Source: Methylopumilus sp036567085
GTDB taxonomy: Bacteria; Pseudomonadota; Gammaproteobacteria; Burkholderiales; Methylophilaceae
Assembly: GCA_036567085.1 (NCBI GenBank)
Contig: DATCVG010000107.1
Span: 1-10,407 of the forward strand
Direction of reading: 5' to 3'
DNA: 10,407 bases
Shown: positions 1 to 6,091 of the stretch, one piece after another
How positions within the stretch are numbered: position 1 is the stretch's first letter
How the letters are laid out: the number at the start of each line of letters is the position of its first letter
Program-made: the position numbers and the translations under genes
Notes under the pieces: generated by a model
What the model saw: the letters and a program-made list of their open reading frames with translations, nothing else
Told to the model about the DNA's origin: nothing
The model's database searches: none

Positions 1-582
1 GAGATCTGCAATCGTTCCAATCTTAATATTATGCTGCTCAGAAAATTTAATTAAATCTGGAAGTCTTGCCATATTTCCGTCTTCATTAAGAATTTCGCAA
101 ATTACTGATGCTGATTCTAAGCCTGCAAGATGAGCAAGATCGCATCCAGCTTCGGTATGCCCAGCCCTCACAAGCACACCACCTTTCTTAGATATCAATG
201 GAAATATATGACCTGGTCTTACAATACTTTTTGAAGTGGCATTTTTATGGATAGCAGCTTTGATTGTAGTGGCTCTATCATTAGCTGAGATCCCTGTAGT
301 GACACCCTCAGCTGCCTCAATAGATACCGTAAAATTAGTCCCTAAGCGAGTTTCATTTTCTTGGACCATTAAGGGTAATTCGAGCATCTTGCACTTTTCT
401 TCAGTTAGCGTAAGACAAATAAGACCGCGTCCAAATTTAGACATAAAATTTATATGGTCTGCATTAGCAAACTCTGCAGCAAGAACAAGGTCACCCTCAT
501 TCTCTCTATTTTCTTCATCTACAAGGATAACCATTTTGCCTTGCTTGATATCTTCAATAATTTCAATTATCGGCCTGATCAT
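1..582 (-). CDS. ribB: 3,4-dihydroxy-2-butanone 4-phosphate synthase (RibB, or N-terminal half of RibBA), 3'-partial
   Basis: This enzyme converts ribulose 5-phosphate to 3,4-dihydroxy-2-butanone 4-phosphate and formate, supplying the four-carbon unit of riboflavin in the cytoplasm. I translated it from the reverse strand: 194 codons open from an ATG at 582 with no stop before the window edge. Family motifs appear in order: the acidic loop DEENRENEGDL (residues 22-32, with metal/substrate residues E27 and D31), GTNFTVSIEAAEGVTTG in the middle, then RPGHIFPL and GHTEAGCDLAHLAGL. E. coli RibB is about 217 residues, so a stand-alone protein would end just outside. The closing stretch IGTIADL resembles betaproteobacterial RibBA proteins, in which a GTP cyclohydrolase II-like domain follows, so a fusion is possible but not visible. 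It starts 7 nt after the ribE stop and has only a weak purine-rich ribosome site, suggesting co-transcription and coupling with ribE. Confidence 0.93.
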   Translation of the reverse strand, partial: MIRPIIEIIEDIKQGKMVILVDEENRENEGDLVLAAEFANADHINFMSKFGRGLICLTLTEEKCKMLELPLMVQENETRLGTNFTVSIEAAEGVTTGISANDRATTIKAAIHKNATSKSIVRPGHIFPLISKKGGVLVRAGHTEAGCDLAHLAGLESASVICEILNEDGNMARLPDLIKFSEQHNIKIGTIADL

Positions 583-589
583 TTATTTT

Positions 590-1177
590 TTATTTTCTTT
601 TGAGTATGTTTTCGAGGTATCTAGCAATTAAATCTATTTCAATATTAACTTCACTACCTTGAGTGAGGCCTCCTAAATTAGTTTCTTTTAAAGTATAGGG
701 AATAATATTTATCTTGAATTTATCTTGATTAATTGAATTTACCGTAAGACTTACACCATTTATTGCAATGGATCCTTTTTCGGCAATAAATTTAAGTAGC
801 TTTTTAGGGGGCTTTATTTCAAGAATCCAGCATTGACTGGTGACTTTAATACTTATAATTTTTCCTATCCCATCAATATGACCTGTTACAAAATGACCCC
901 CCACTTTTCCATTGAATAAAAGTGCACTCTCTAAATTTACAAGAGATTTTTCGGTAAAAGTTATGGTTCTATTTAATGTTTCTTCCGACACATGAAATGT
1001 AAACTGATTTTTTTGTTTTTTTTGGATGGTAAGACATACACCATTTATACATATGCTATCACCTAGACTACTTGCTTTCATTTGACTTGGCTTGTATGCA
1101 ATAGTAATGCGAACATCTTTTTTTAAAGATTCAATTTTTTTTATTAAGCCAACAGATTGAATAATGCCTGTAAACAT
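590..1177 (-). CDS. ribE: Riboflavin synthase, alpha subunit
   Basis: This enzyme dismutates two molecules of 6,7-dimethyl-8-ribityllumazine to riboflavin plus a pyrimidine, the last step of riboflavin synthesis. The 195 residues (family norm about 200-215) show the expected internal duplication of two lumazine-binding barrels. The first begins MFTGIIQSVG with SICINGVCLTI at about 41-51. The second begins near GHFVTGHIDGIG at about 93-104 with IAINGVSLTV further on and NIIPYTLKETNL after it. The conserved MFTGI amino end fixes the start. A lysine-rich tail (LENILKRK) stands where the trimerisation helix is expected. It is the first gene of a minus-strand riboflavin operon with ribB 7 nt downstream, and is divergent from lolC. 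No convincing Shine-Dalgarno precedes the ATG (upstream ATAAAATCACCTT), so the leader may be short. No FMN riboswitch fits in the short divergent region. The enzyme is also called RibC in some naming schemes. Confidence 0.97.
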   Translation of the reverse strand: MFTGIIQSVGLIKKIESLKKDVRITIAYKPSQMKASSLGDSICINGVCLTIQKKQKNQFTFHVSEETLNRTITFTEKSLVNLESALLFNGKVGGHFVTGHIDGIGKIISIKVTSQCWILEIKPPKKLLKFIAEKGSIAINGVSLTVNSINQDKFKINIIPYTLKETNLGGLTQGSEVNIEIDLIARYLENILKRK

Positions 1178-1183
1178 AAGGTG

Positions 1184-1219
1184 ATTTTATCAGATTAGAA
1201 TGTATAACCCTGATAAAAT
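1184..1219. repeat. Perfect 10-bp inverted repeat between divergent ribE and lolC
   Basis: Left arm ATTTTATCAG (1184-1193) and right arm CTGATAAAAT (1210-1219) are exact reverse complements separated by 16 nt. The dyad centre lies at about 1201-1202, on the first candidate lolC start codon and between the two divergent genes. It could be an operator for a dimeric regulator, or an mRNA hairpin with the 1200 start codon in its loop. Its AT richness raises the chance of coincidence. No regulator family can be named from the sequence. Confidence 0.5.
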
Positions 1220-2495
1220 AAAACAAATGCCCTTACTTAACAAATATATACCTTTTGAAGTTTGGATTGCTTATAGATATATAAAATTTAAGCAAAAAAA
1301 TAGCTTCATATCTTTTATTTCAACGACAAGTATGGTTGGGATAGCCCTTGGAGTGTCGTCGCTCATAATTATTATGTCCGTTATGAATGGTTTTCAAGAT
1401 GAACTTCGTACACGAATTTTAGGAGTAGCTTCTCATATTGAAATTACAAGCTCAAATAATACATTAGCTCATTGGGAAGATGTAACAAAAAAGCTTCAAG
1501 GAGTTTCTGAGGTTAAGGGTTCAGCACCTTATATAGATGGTCAGGGTATGTTGGTTAGTGAATATGGAAGTCAAGGAATTATGCTTCGTGGCATTTCATC
1601 AGAACTAGAAGGTAATGTTGATGACCTTGAAAAGAAAGTTAAGGTAGGCCATTTGTCCGATTTAAAGGCGGGGACATTTAATATTATTTTAGGTATAGAT
1701 GCTGCAAAGCAATTAGGCATTGTCGTTGGGGATAAAATTAATATTTTAATTCCGCAAGGTTCTTATACGCCTGCAGGCACATTTCCTAGAATGCGACAAT
1801 TTAATGTTGTGGGTATTTTTGAAATCGGAATGTATGAATATGACTCTGGAATGGCGTTAATGAATCTAGAGGATGCTCAAAAATTCTTTCAAATGCACGA
1901 TACTGTTTCTGGAGTTAGAGTCAAAATTGATGATCTTTTTTTAGCGCCTGCAGTAACTCAGAGGTTGTCAAATAAACTTTCGGAATCAGGTCTTTTTTAT
2001 ATAAGTGACTGGACAAAAAAGCATTCGAATTTTTTCTCAGCTGTAAAGATGGAAAAGAGAGTAATGTTTATCATTCTCACATTAATTATTGCTGTTGCAG
2101 CATTTAATATTGTATCGACTTTGGTAATGGCAGTAACTGACAAAAGATCAGATATTGCAATTCTTCGTACATACGGAGCAAAACCAAAAAGTATTTTGTA
2201 TATATTTATTATTCAGGGCTCTTTAATTGGCATTATTGGAACTCTCGCTGGTGCATTTTTTGGAATTGCTATCTCACTTAACATTCAAGTAATTGTTCCT
2301 TTTATGGAGCATTTATTTAATGTCCAATTTTTATCTAAAGACATTTATTATATTTCTGAAGTGCCTTCTAAGCTTTTATTAACTGATATTATCGCTATCA
2401 CTTCAATTTCTATTTTATTGACTATTCTTGCAACGATTTACCCTAGTATAAAAGCATCTAGCACTTCACCCGCTGAGGCGTTAAAGCATGACTAA
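1200..2495 (+). CDS. lolC: Lipoprotein-releasing ABC transporter permease (LolC/LolE family, probably LolF type)
   Basis: This is the inner-membrane permease that, with the LolD ATPase, extracts outer-membrane lipoproteins and passes them to LolA. The 431 residues show the MacB/FtsX layout: a membrane segment at about 38-62 ending in VMNGFQDELRTRILGV, a large periplasmic domain, then three segments at about 288-311, 332-360 and 398-420. The stretch P185-Q200 (PQGSYTPAGTFPRMRQ) aligns with the LolC 'Hook' that contacts LolA, typified by ...TPxGxxPxxR.... Only one such gene is next to lolD, whereas enterobacteria have lolC and lolE, so a LolF-like homodimer is inferred. Start choice is uncertain: ATG at 1200 lacks a Shine-Dalgarno. 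A second in-frame ATG at 1227 (M10) would place the start nearer the conserved IPFEVWIAYRY, as in relatives, and leave 49 nt between lolC and ribE. The stop overlaps lolD by 8 nt. Confidence 0.93.
   Translation: MYNPDKIKQMPLLNKYIPFEVWIAYRYIKFKQKNSFISFISTTSMVGIALGVSSLIIIMSVMNGFQDELRTRILGVASHIEITSSNNTLAHWEDVTKKLQGVSEVKGSAPYIDGQGMLVSEYGSQGIMLRGISSELEGNVDDLEKKVKVGHLSDLKAGTFNIILGIDAAKQLGIVVGDKINILIPQGSYTPAGTFPRMRQFNVVGIFEIGMYEYDSGMALMNLEDAQKFFQMHDTVSGVRVKIDDLFLAPAVTQRLSNKLSESGLFYISDWTKKHSNFFSAVKMEKRVMFIILTLIIAVAAFNIVSTLVMAVTDKRSDIAILRTYGAKPKSILYIFIIQGSLIGIIGTLAGAFFGIAISLNIQVIVPFMEHLFNVQFLSKDIYYISEVPSKLLLTDIIAITSISILLTILATIYPSIKASSTSPAEALKHD
1201..1208. promoter_or_regulatory. Candidate overlapping bidirectional -10 elements (ribE / lolC)
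   Basis: TATAAC (1203-1208, plus strand) and TATACA (1206-1201, minus strand) are both good -10 matches and overlap inside the spacer of the inverted repeat. A plus transcript from here would begin near 1215, which fits a lolC start at 1227 better than one at 1200. A minus transcript would begin near 1194, giving ribE a leader of about 17 nt. No good -35 box was found in either direction, so this is a weak prediction. Confidence 0.25.
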
Positions 2496-3165
2496 AAAAT
2501 TACTTATAACTTGTAAAAATTTATCGAAGACATTTCCTGGCCTAGATGAAGAAATTATTAATAAGTTAAATCTAAACATTAATGAAGGGGATCATTCAGC
2601 TATTGTTGGAGTCTCTGGCTCTGGTAAAAGTACACTCCTTCATCTTATGGCTGGGCTTGAAAAAGTCTCGTCTGGCCAGATTAAAATTTTAGACCAGGAT
2701 ATTGCATCCTTAACTCAGGATGATTTAGGTGTTTTGAGAAATGCGCATCTAGGTTTTGTGTATCAATTTCATCACTTGCTTAGTGATTTTAATGCGATAG
2801 AAAATGTCGCAATACCATTATTAATTAGAAGATATTCATACAAGCTTGCTTTTAAAGAAGCTGAAGCGCTTTTAAAAAAAATAGGACTTAACAAAAGACT
2901 AACTCATAAGCCTTATGAATTATCTGGAGGGGAAAGACAGAGAGTTGCAATCGCTAGGTCTTTAATCACTAAGCCAAAATGCATTCTTGCAGATGAACCT
3001 ACAGGAAATTTAGATGGAAAAACAGCGCATTTTGTATTTGATTTATTACTTGATTTAACAAAAGAGAATCGTTCAACTCTAGTCTTGGTAACACATGATA
3101 ATCAGCTTGCATCAAAATTAAAGTTTCAATATAAATTAACCCAGGGAAAACTTAAAAAGATATAG
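2488..3165 (+). CDS. lolD: Lipoprotein-releasing ABC transporter ATP-binding protein LolD
   Basis: This is the cytoplasmic ATPase of the LolCDE/LolF-D lipoprotein extractor. All ABC motifs are present in 225 residues: Walker A GVSGSGKST (41-49), Q-loop Q93, signature LSGGERQR (145-152), Walker B CILADEP (165-171, with D169 and E170) and the H-loop histidine H203 in VTHD. Directly after the Q-loop comes HHLLSDFNAIENVAIPLL, the LolD-type motif that contacts the permease coupling helix and separates LolD from other MacB-like ATPases. The length is normal for LolD (about 225-235). The start codon lies inside the end of lolC (8-nt overlap), which indicates translational coupling and a fixed subunit ratio. 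After its stop comes a 102-nt gap with tandem repeats before exbB. Confidence 0.96.
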   Translation: MTKKLLITCKNLSKTFPGLDEEIINKLNLNINEGDHSAIVGVSGSGKSTLLHLMAGLEKVSSGQIKILDQDIASLTQDDLGVLRNAHLGFVYQFHHLLSDFNAIENVAIPLLIRRYSYKLAFKEAEALLKKIGLNKRLTHKPYELSGGERQRVAIARSLITKPKCILADEPTGNLDGKTAHFVFDLLLDLTKENRSTLVLVTHDNQLASKLKFQYKLTQGKLKKI

Positions 3166-3166
3166 A

Positions 3167-3232
3167 TTGGTTTAAGCAATTAATCGAATATTAAGATTAA
3201 GTTGATTTAAACAATTAACTGAATATTAAGAT
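3167..3232 (+). repeat. Imperfect tandem repeat, 2 x 31 bp with period 35, upstream of exbB
   Basis: Unit 1 (3167-3197) and unit 2 (3202-3232) match at 27 of 31 positions by my alignment. All four differences are transitions (two G/A, one T/C, one C/T). Both end in GAATATTAAGAT (unit 1 CGAATATTAAGAT, unit 2 TGAATATTAAGAT). The two copies are separated by TAAG. The repeat fills most of the only intergenic region over 50 nt in the window, between the lolD stop and the exbB ribosome site. A small stem (TTAATC at 3180-3185 with GATTAA at 3195-3200) can form but has no T-run after it, so it is not a convincing terminator. Confidence 0.75.
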
Positions 3233-3237
3233 AGAAT
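3208..3237 (+). promoter_or_regulatory. Candidate exbB promoter
   Basis: TAGAAT at 3232-3237 matches the -10 consensus in five of six positions, and TAAACA at 3208-3213 matches the -35 consensus in four of six with an 18-nt spacer. Transcription would start near 3244, about 24 nt before exbB and just ahead of its Shine-Dalgarno. In this AT-rich sequence such matches are common. The case rests mainly on position: it is the only sizeable gap in the plus-strand cluster. Confidence 0.3.
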
Positions 3238-3267
3238 AATACTCATCAAACACTTGGAGAACTAGAT

Positions 3268-3870
3268 ATGTGGGAAATTATTTTAGCTGCAGGATGGCCT
3301 ATTTGGCCGCTCATATTTGCATCAATTATTGCCCTAGCAATAATTGGTGAGCGCTTTTGGTCATTAAGAGTTGAAGTAGTTGCCCCAAGCGATCTTCTTC
3401 CTGAGCTTCAGAAGTTGTTGAATCAAGGCTCAATAAAGAAAGATGTGATTGCAAAAATCAGAGAGCACTCTCTTTTAGGTGAAATTTTTGCAAGTGCCCT
3501 TCTTAATTCAAATACATCCGCAGCTCATGTCAAAGAGGCTATAGAAGAGTCAGGTAGAGCAGTGAACTTCAAGCTTGAAAAGTACCTGCCAACATTGGGC
3601 ACAATTGCAGCAGTGGCTCCTCTTTTAGGACTTTTGGGAACAGTCATAGGTATGGTTGATCTATTTAGCTCATTTACAAACAGCGGTCATGACGTAGCTG
3701 TATTTGCAAGAGGTATTTCTGTTGCTTTGTATAATACAGCCGCAGGTATTATTGTAGCAGTTCCTGCAATGATTTTTTATCGCTTTTTTAGATCTAAAGT
3801 AGATGATTTAATTTTTGATATGGAGCAACAAGCGCTTAAGCTGACTGAATCTATGGGTGTTCGTAAATAA
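3268..3870 (+). CDS. exbB: ExbB-type proton channel subunit (MotA/TolQ/ExbB family)
   Basis: This is an inner-membrane subunit of the proton-driven ExbB-ExbD motor, which usually powers TonB-dependent outer-membrane transport. The 200 residues carry three membrane segments: about 10-30 (WPIWPLIFASIIALAIIGER), 107-134 (LPTLGTIAAVAPLLGLLGTVIGMV) and 150-172 (ALYNTAAGIIVAVPAMIFYRFF), separated by a cytoplasmic loop. T125 in the LLGLLGTVIGM core and T157 in the third segment match the conserved pore-lining threonines of the family. The protein is shorter than E. coli ExbB (244) because it lacks the long amino-terminal extension, as in many betaproteobacterial homologues. A clear Shine-Dalgarno GGAGA (3256-3260) sits 7 nt before the ATG, so the start is well supported. 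exbD follows 16 nt later. TolQ is an alternative, but the pairing with this ExbD and the absence of tolR/A/B/pal favour ExbB. Confidence 0.92.
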   Translation: MWEIILAAGWPIWPLIFASIIALAIIGERFWSLRVEVVAPSDLLPELQKLLNQGSIKKDVIAKIREHSLLGEIFASALLNSNTSAAHVKEAIEESGRAVNFKLEKYLPTLGTIAAVAPLLGLLGTVIGMVDLFSSFTNSGHDVAVFARGISVALYNTAAGIIVAVPAMIFYRFFRSKVDDLIFDMEQQALKLTESMGVRK

Positions 3871-3886
3871 ATAATTAGGATTATAT

Positions 3887-4300
3887 ATGAATTTTCAACG
3901 AGGAAAAAAGCACGAAGAGATGGAATTAAACTTGGTTCCTTTAATCGACGTATTATTGGTTATTATTATTTTCCTTGTCGTGAGTACAACCTTTTCTAGA
4001 TTTAGCGAATTAAAAATTAATCTTCCGACCGCTGAAGCTAATAGTCCAGATAAAAAGCCTAATGTTATTAACGTATCAATTACTGCGGATGGTGTTTATT
4101 CGGTCAATGAAACACAACTTTCAAATAAGAGCCTTGAGTCTATTATTGCAGCCTTAAAAAATTCGGCTAAAGGTGAGAAAGAAATTCCTGTGATCATTAA
4201 TGCAGATGCAAAATGCGAGCACCAATCAGTAATTAACGTTATGGAAGCATCAAGGCAAGCTGGTTTAACTCATATTACATTTTCTACAAAAATTAATTAG
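3887..4300 (+). CDS. exbD: ExbD/TolR-family biopolymer transport protein
   Basis: This is the partner of ExbB in the proton-motive-force-driven motor. The 137 residues show a short cytoplasmic amino end with the family motif MELNLVPLIDVLLVIIIFLV, one membrane helix (about 18-36) and a periplasmic domain of about 100 residues. D21 in PLIDVLL corresponds to the essential proton-carrying aspartate of ExbD/TolR (Asp25 in E. coli ExbD). The periplasmic part ends with the usual ...VINVMEASRQAGLTHITFST pattern. Shine-Dalgarno AGGA (3877-3880) lies 6 nt before the ATG. It forms a two-gene unit with exbB. No tonB follows, so the periplasmic partner must be encoded elsewhere or the motor has another target. 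msbA begins 32 nt downstream. Confidence 0.92.
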   Translation: MNFQRGKKHEEMELNLVPLIDVLLVIIIFLVVSTTFSRFSELKINLPTAEANSPDKKPNVINVSITADGVYSVNETQLSNKSLESIIAALKNSAKGEKEIPVIINADAKCEHQSVINVMEASRQAGLTHITFSTKIN

Positions 4301-4332
4301 ACTTTAGAGAAGATTAGTTTTTTCTTGGCCTA

Positions 4333-6087
4333 ATGGCAAAAAATATTAAAAAAATAACTTCACCACAATCAATTAACCTTAAGTATCTTTATAAAAGGCT
4401 GTTCAAATATACTTGGCAACATAAGTTTATTTTATCCTTAAGTCTTGTATCGCTAGTTGTTTTGTCTTTAACAAATACAGCATTTCTGGTCATTATAAAA
4501 AAGATTACTGATCACGGATTTGGATCTGATGTTGGACATAGGCAAGTCTCTTTGGCGTTTCTTTTACTTTTAGTAATGGTTACAAGAGCATTGTCAGGAT
4601 TATTTTCAAGTTATTTTATGAAATCAATTTCAATGAGAACTGTTGAAAGCATTAGATGCGATCTTTTTAAGAAAATTATGATGTTGCCAGTTAATTTTTT
4701 TGATAAAAACTCTTCTAGCCACATTGTTTCTAAAATTAACAATGATGTTCAGCAACTTTCAAACGTCATTACAGATATTGGCTTTAATTTTATTAAAGAC
4801 GGAATAAGTTTTATTGGGATTGTCTCATATATGCTTTATTTAGATTGGAGACTTACCTTGGTATTTTTTTTACTGGCCCCATTACTTACTTACTATTTAA
4901 AGATAATGTCACCTAGATTAAGAAATGCTGGGACTGTCTCTCAGCAAGCCATGGGCGAACTCACAATGTCTTCTGATGAGGCTATCTCAGGCCAAAGAAT
5001 TGTTAAAATTTTTGGCTCAAATCAATATGAAATTAATCGGTTCACTAAGATTTCTGAAAAAATAAGAAAAGCACAAACTAAACTTGTAAGAATAACTGCA
5101 TTAAATTCCTTCACTGTTGAAATTTTAGCGGGTGTTGCATTATCTGGCATTGCTTTCTATTCATTTGGTAAATTTTCCGCAGGCCAATTTGCAGCGTTTT
5201 TTGGTGCTTTACTAATGATTATTGCTCCGATTAAGAGCTTAACTTCAATAAATGATAAAGTTCAAATTGCCATAGCAGCGGCAAGAAGTGTATTTGGATT
5301 GATGGATGAGCCTGCCGAGACTGATCGCGGTTCAAAATCTATCAAGCGGGCAAGAGGATATATAAAAGTATCTAATTTAACCTTCAGGTATCAAAATAGC
5401 AAACATAATATTCTTGAAAGCATTAGTTTTAATATTAAGCCTGGGGAAAAAGTAGCGCTTGTTGGTAAATCAGGCGGAGGGAAAACAACGCTAATTAATT
5501 TATTGCCAAGATTTTATGAATTTGAGCAGGGTCAAATATTATTAGACGGTATTAATATTAAGGATCTCAAGCTAAGAAGTTTGCGAAATCAGTATTCCCT
5601 GGTAAGTCAAGATACAATTTTATTTAACGATACTATTATGAATAATATAGCTTACGGTGCCATAGATAGATCGGCAAATAAAGAAGAGGTAAAAAAAGCT
5701 GCTATAGCAGCTAACGCTTGGGAGTTCATTGAGCCACTTGAAAATCAATTAGACCATGAAATTGGCGATAGAGGGGTAAGATTGTCAGGGGGACAGCGTC
5801 AAAGAATTGCAATAGCTCGTGCAATTTTAAAAAATGCACCTATATTGCTCCTCGATGAGGCTACATCAGCATTAGATTCTCATTCTGAAAAATATGTTCA
5901 GTCTGCCTTAGACAATTTAATGAAAAATAGAACAACTATAGTTATTGCTCATAGACTCTCTACAATTTTAAATGCTGATCGAATTATTGTGATTGAAAAA
6001 TCAAGAGTCATTGATATCGGGACTCACAAAGAATTGATTAGGCGCTGTAAGCATTATTCAGTCCTCTATAAAAAAGGGTTAAAGTAA
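4333..6087 (+). CDS. msbA: Lipid A export ATP-binding/permease protein MsbA
   Basis: This homodimeric ABC exporter flips core lipid A (lipid A-KDO) from the inner to the outer leaflet of the inner membrane. The 584 residues (E. coli MsbA is 582) show an amino-terminal transmembrane domain with segments near 33-56, 72-96, 150-190 (a pair) and 255-305 (a pair). The nucleotide-binding domain begins near 343 (IKVSNLTFRYQ). Its motifs are Walker A GKSGGGKTT (378-386), Q-loop VSQDTILFNDTI, signature LSGGQRQR (484-491), Walker B ILLLDEA with D508/E509, and H-loop H540 in VIAHRLST. General half-transporters look similar. The assignment to MsbA rests on the length, the family-typical SQQAMGELTMSSDEAISGQRIVKIF-like region, and the lipid A/KDO genes directly after it. 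The start codon has no strong Shine-Dalgarno (GGCCTA precedes ATG), but there is no better in-frame option. The lpxK start follows 4 nt after the stop. Confidence 0.94.
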   Translation: MAKNIKKITSPQSINLKYLYKRLFKYTWQHKFILSLSLVSLVVLSLTNTAFLVIIKKITDHGFGSDVGHRQVSLAFLLLLVMVTRALSGLFSSYFMKSISMRTVESIRCDLFKKIMMLPVNFFDKNSSSHIVSKINNDVQQLSNVITDIGFNFIKDGISFIGIVSYMLYLDWRLTLVFFLLAPLLTYYLKIMSPRLRNAGTVSQQAMGELTMSSDEAISGQRIVKIFGSNQYEINRFTKISEKIRKAQTKLVRITALNSFTVEILAGVALSGIAFYSFGKFSAGQFAAFFGALLMIIAPIKSLTSINDKVQIAIAAARSVFGLMDEPAETDRGSKSIKRARGYIKVSNLTFRYQNSKHNILESISFNIKPGEKVALVGKSGGGKTTLINLLPRFYEFEQGQILLDGINIKDLKLRSLRNQYSLVSQDTILFNDTIMNNIAYGAIDRSANKEEVKKAAIAANAWEFIEPLENQLDHEIGDRGVRLSGGQRQRIAIARAILKNAPILLLDEATSALDSHSEKYVQSALDNLMKNRTTIVIAHRLSTILNADRIIVIEKSRVIDIGTHKELIRRCKHYSVLYKKGLK

Positions 6088-6091
6088 TATT

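Noticed and set aside
236..631. 131-residue open frame on the plus strand opposite ribB/ribE
   Set aside because: It lies wholly antisense to well-supported riboflavin genes, its protein has no recognisable motif, and the hydrophobic look comes from reverse-complement reading of coding sequence.
1178..1226. FMN riboswitch upstream of ribE
   Set aside because: The space before ribE is far too short and lacks the conserved RFN stems; the riboflavin genes here show no room for such an element.
3268..3870. TolQ of a Tol-Pal system rather than ExbB
   Set aside because: No tolA, tolB or pal follows, and the pair with the neighbouring ExbD and overall length fit the ExbB group better, though the families are close.
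4301..4332. Possible terminator between exbD and msbA (AAGA ... TCTT with a run of six T)
   Set aside because: The stem is only about four AT-rich pairs and the T-run lies in the loop rather than after the stem, so it does not look like an intrinsic terminator.
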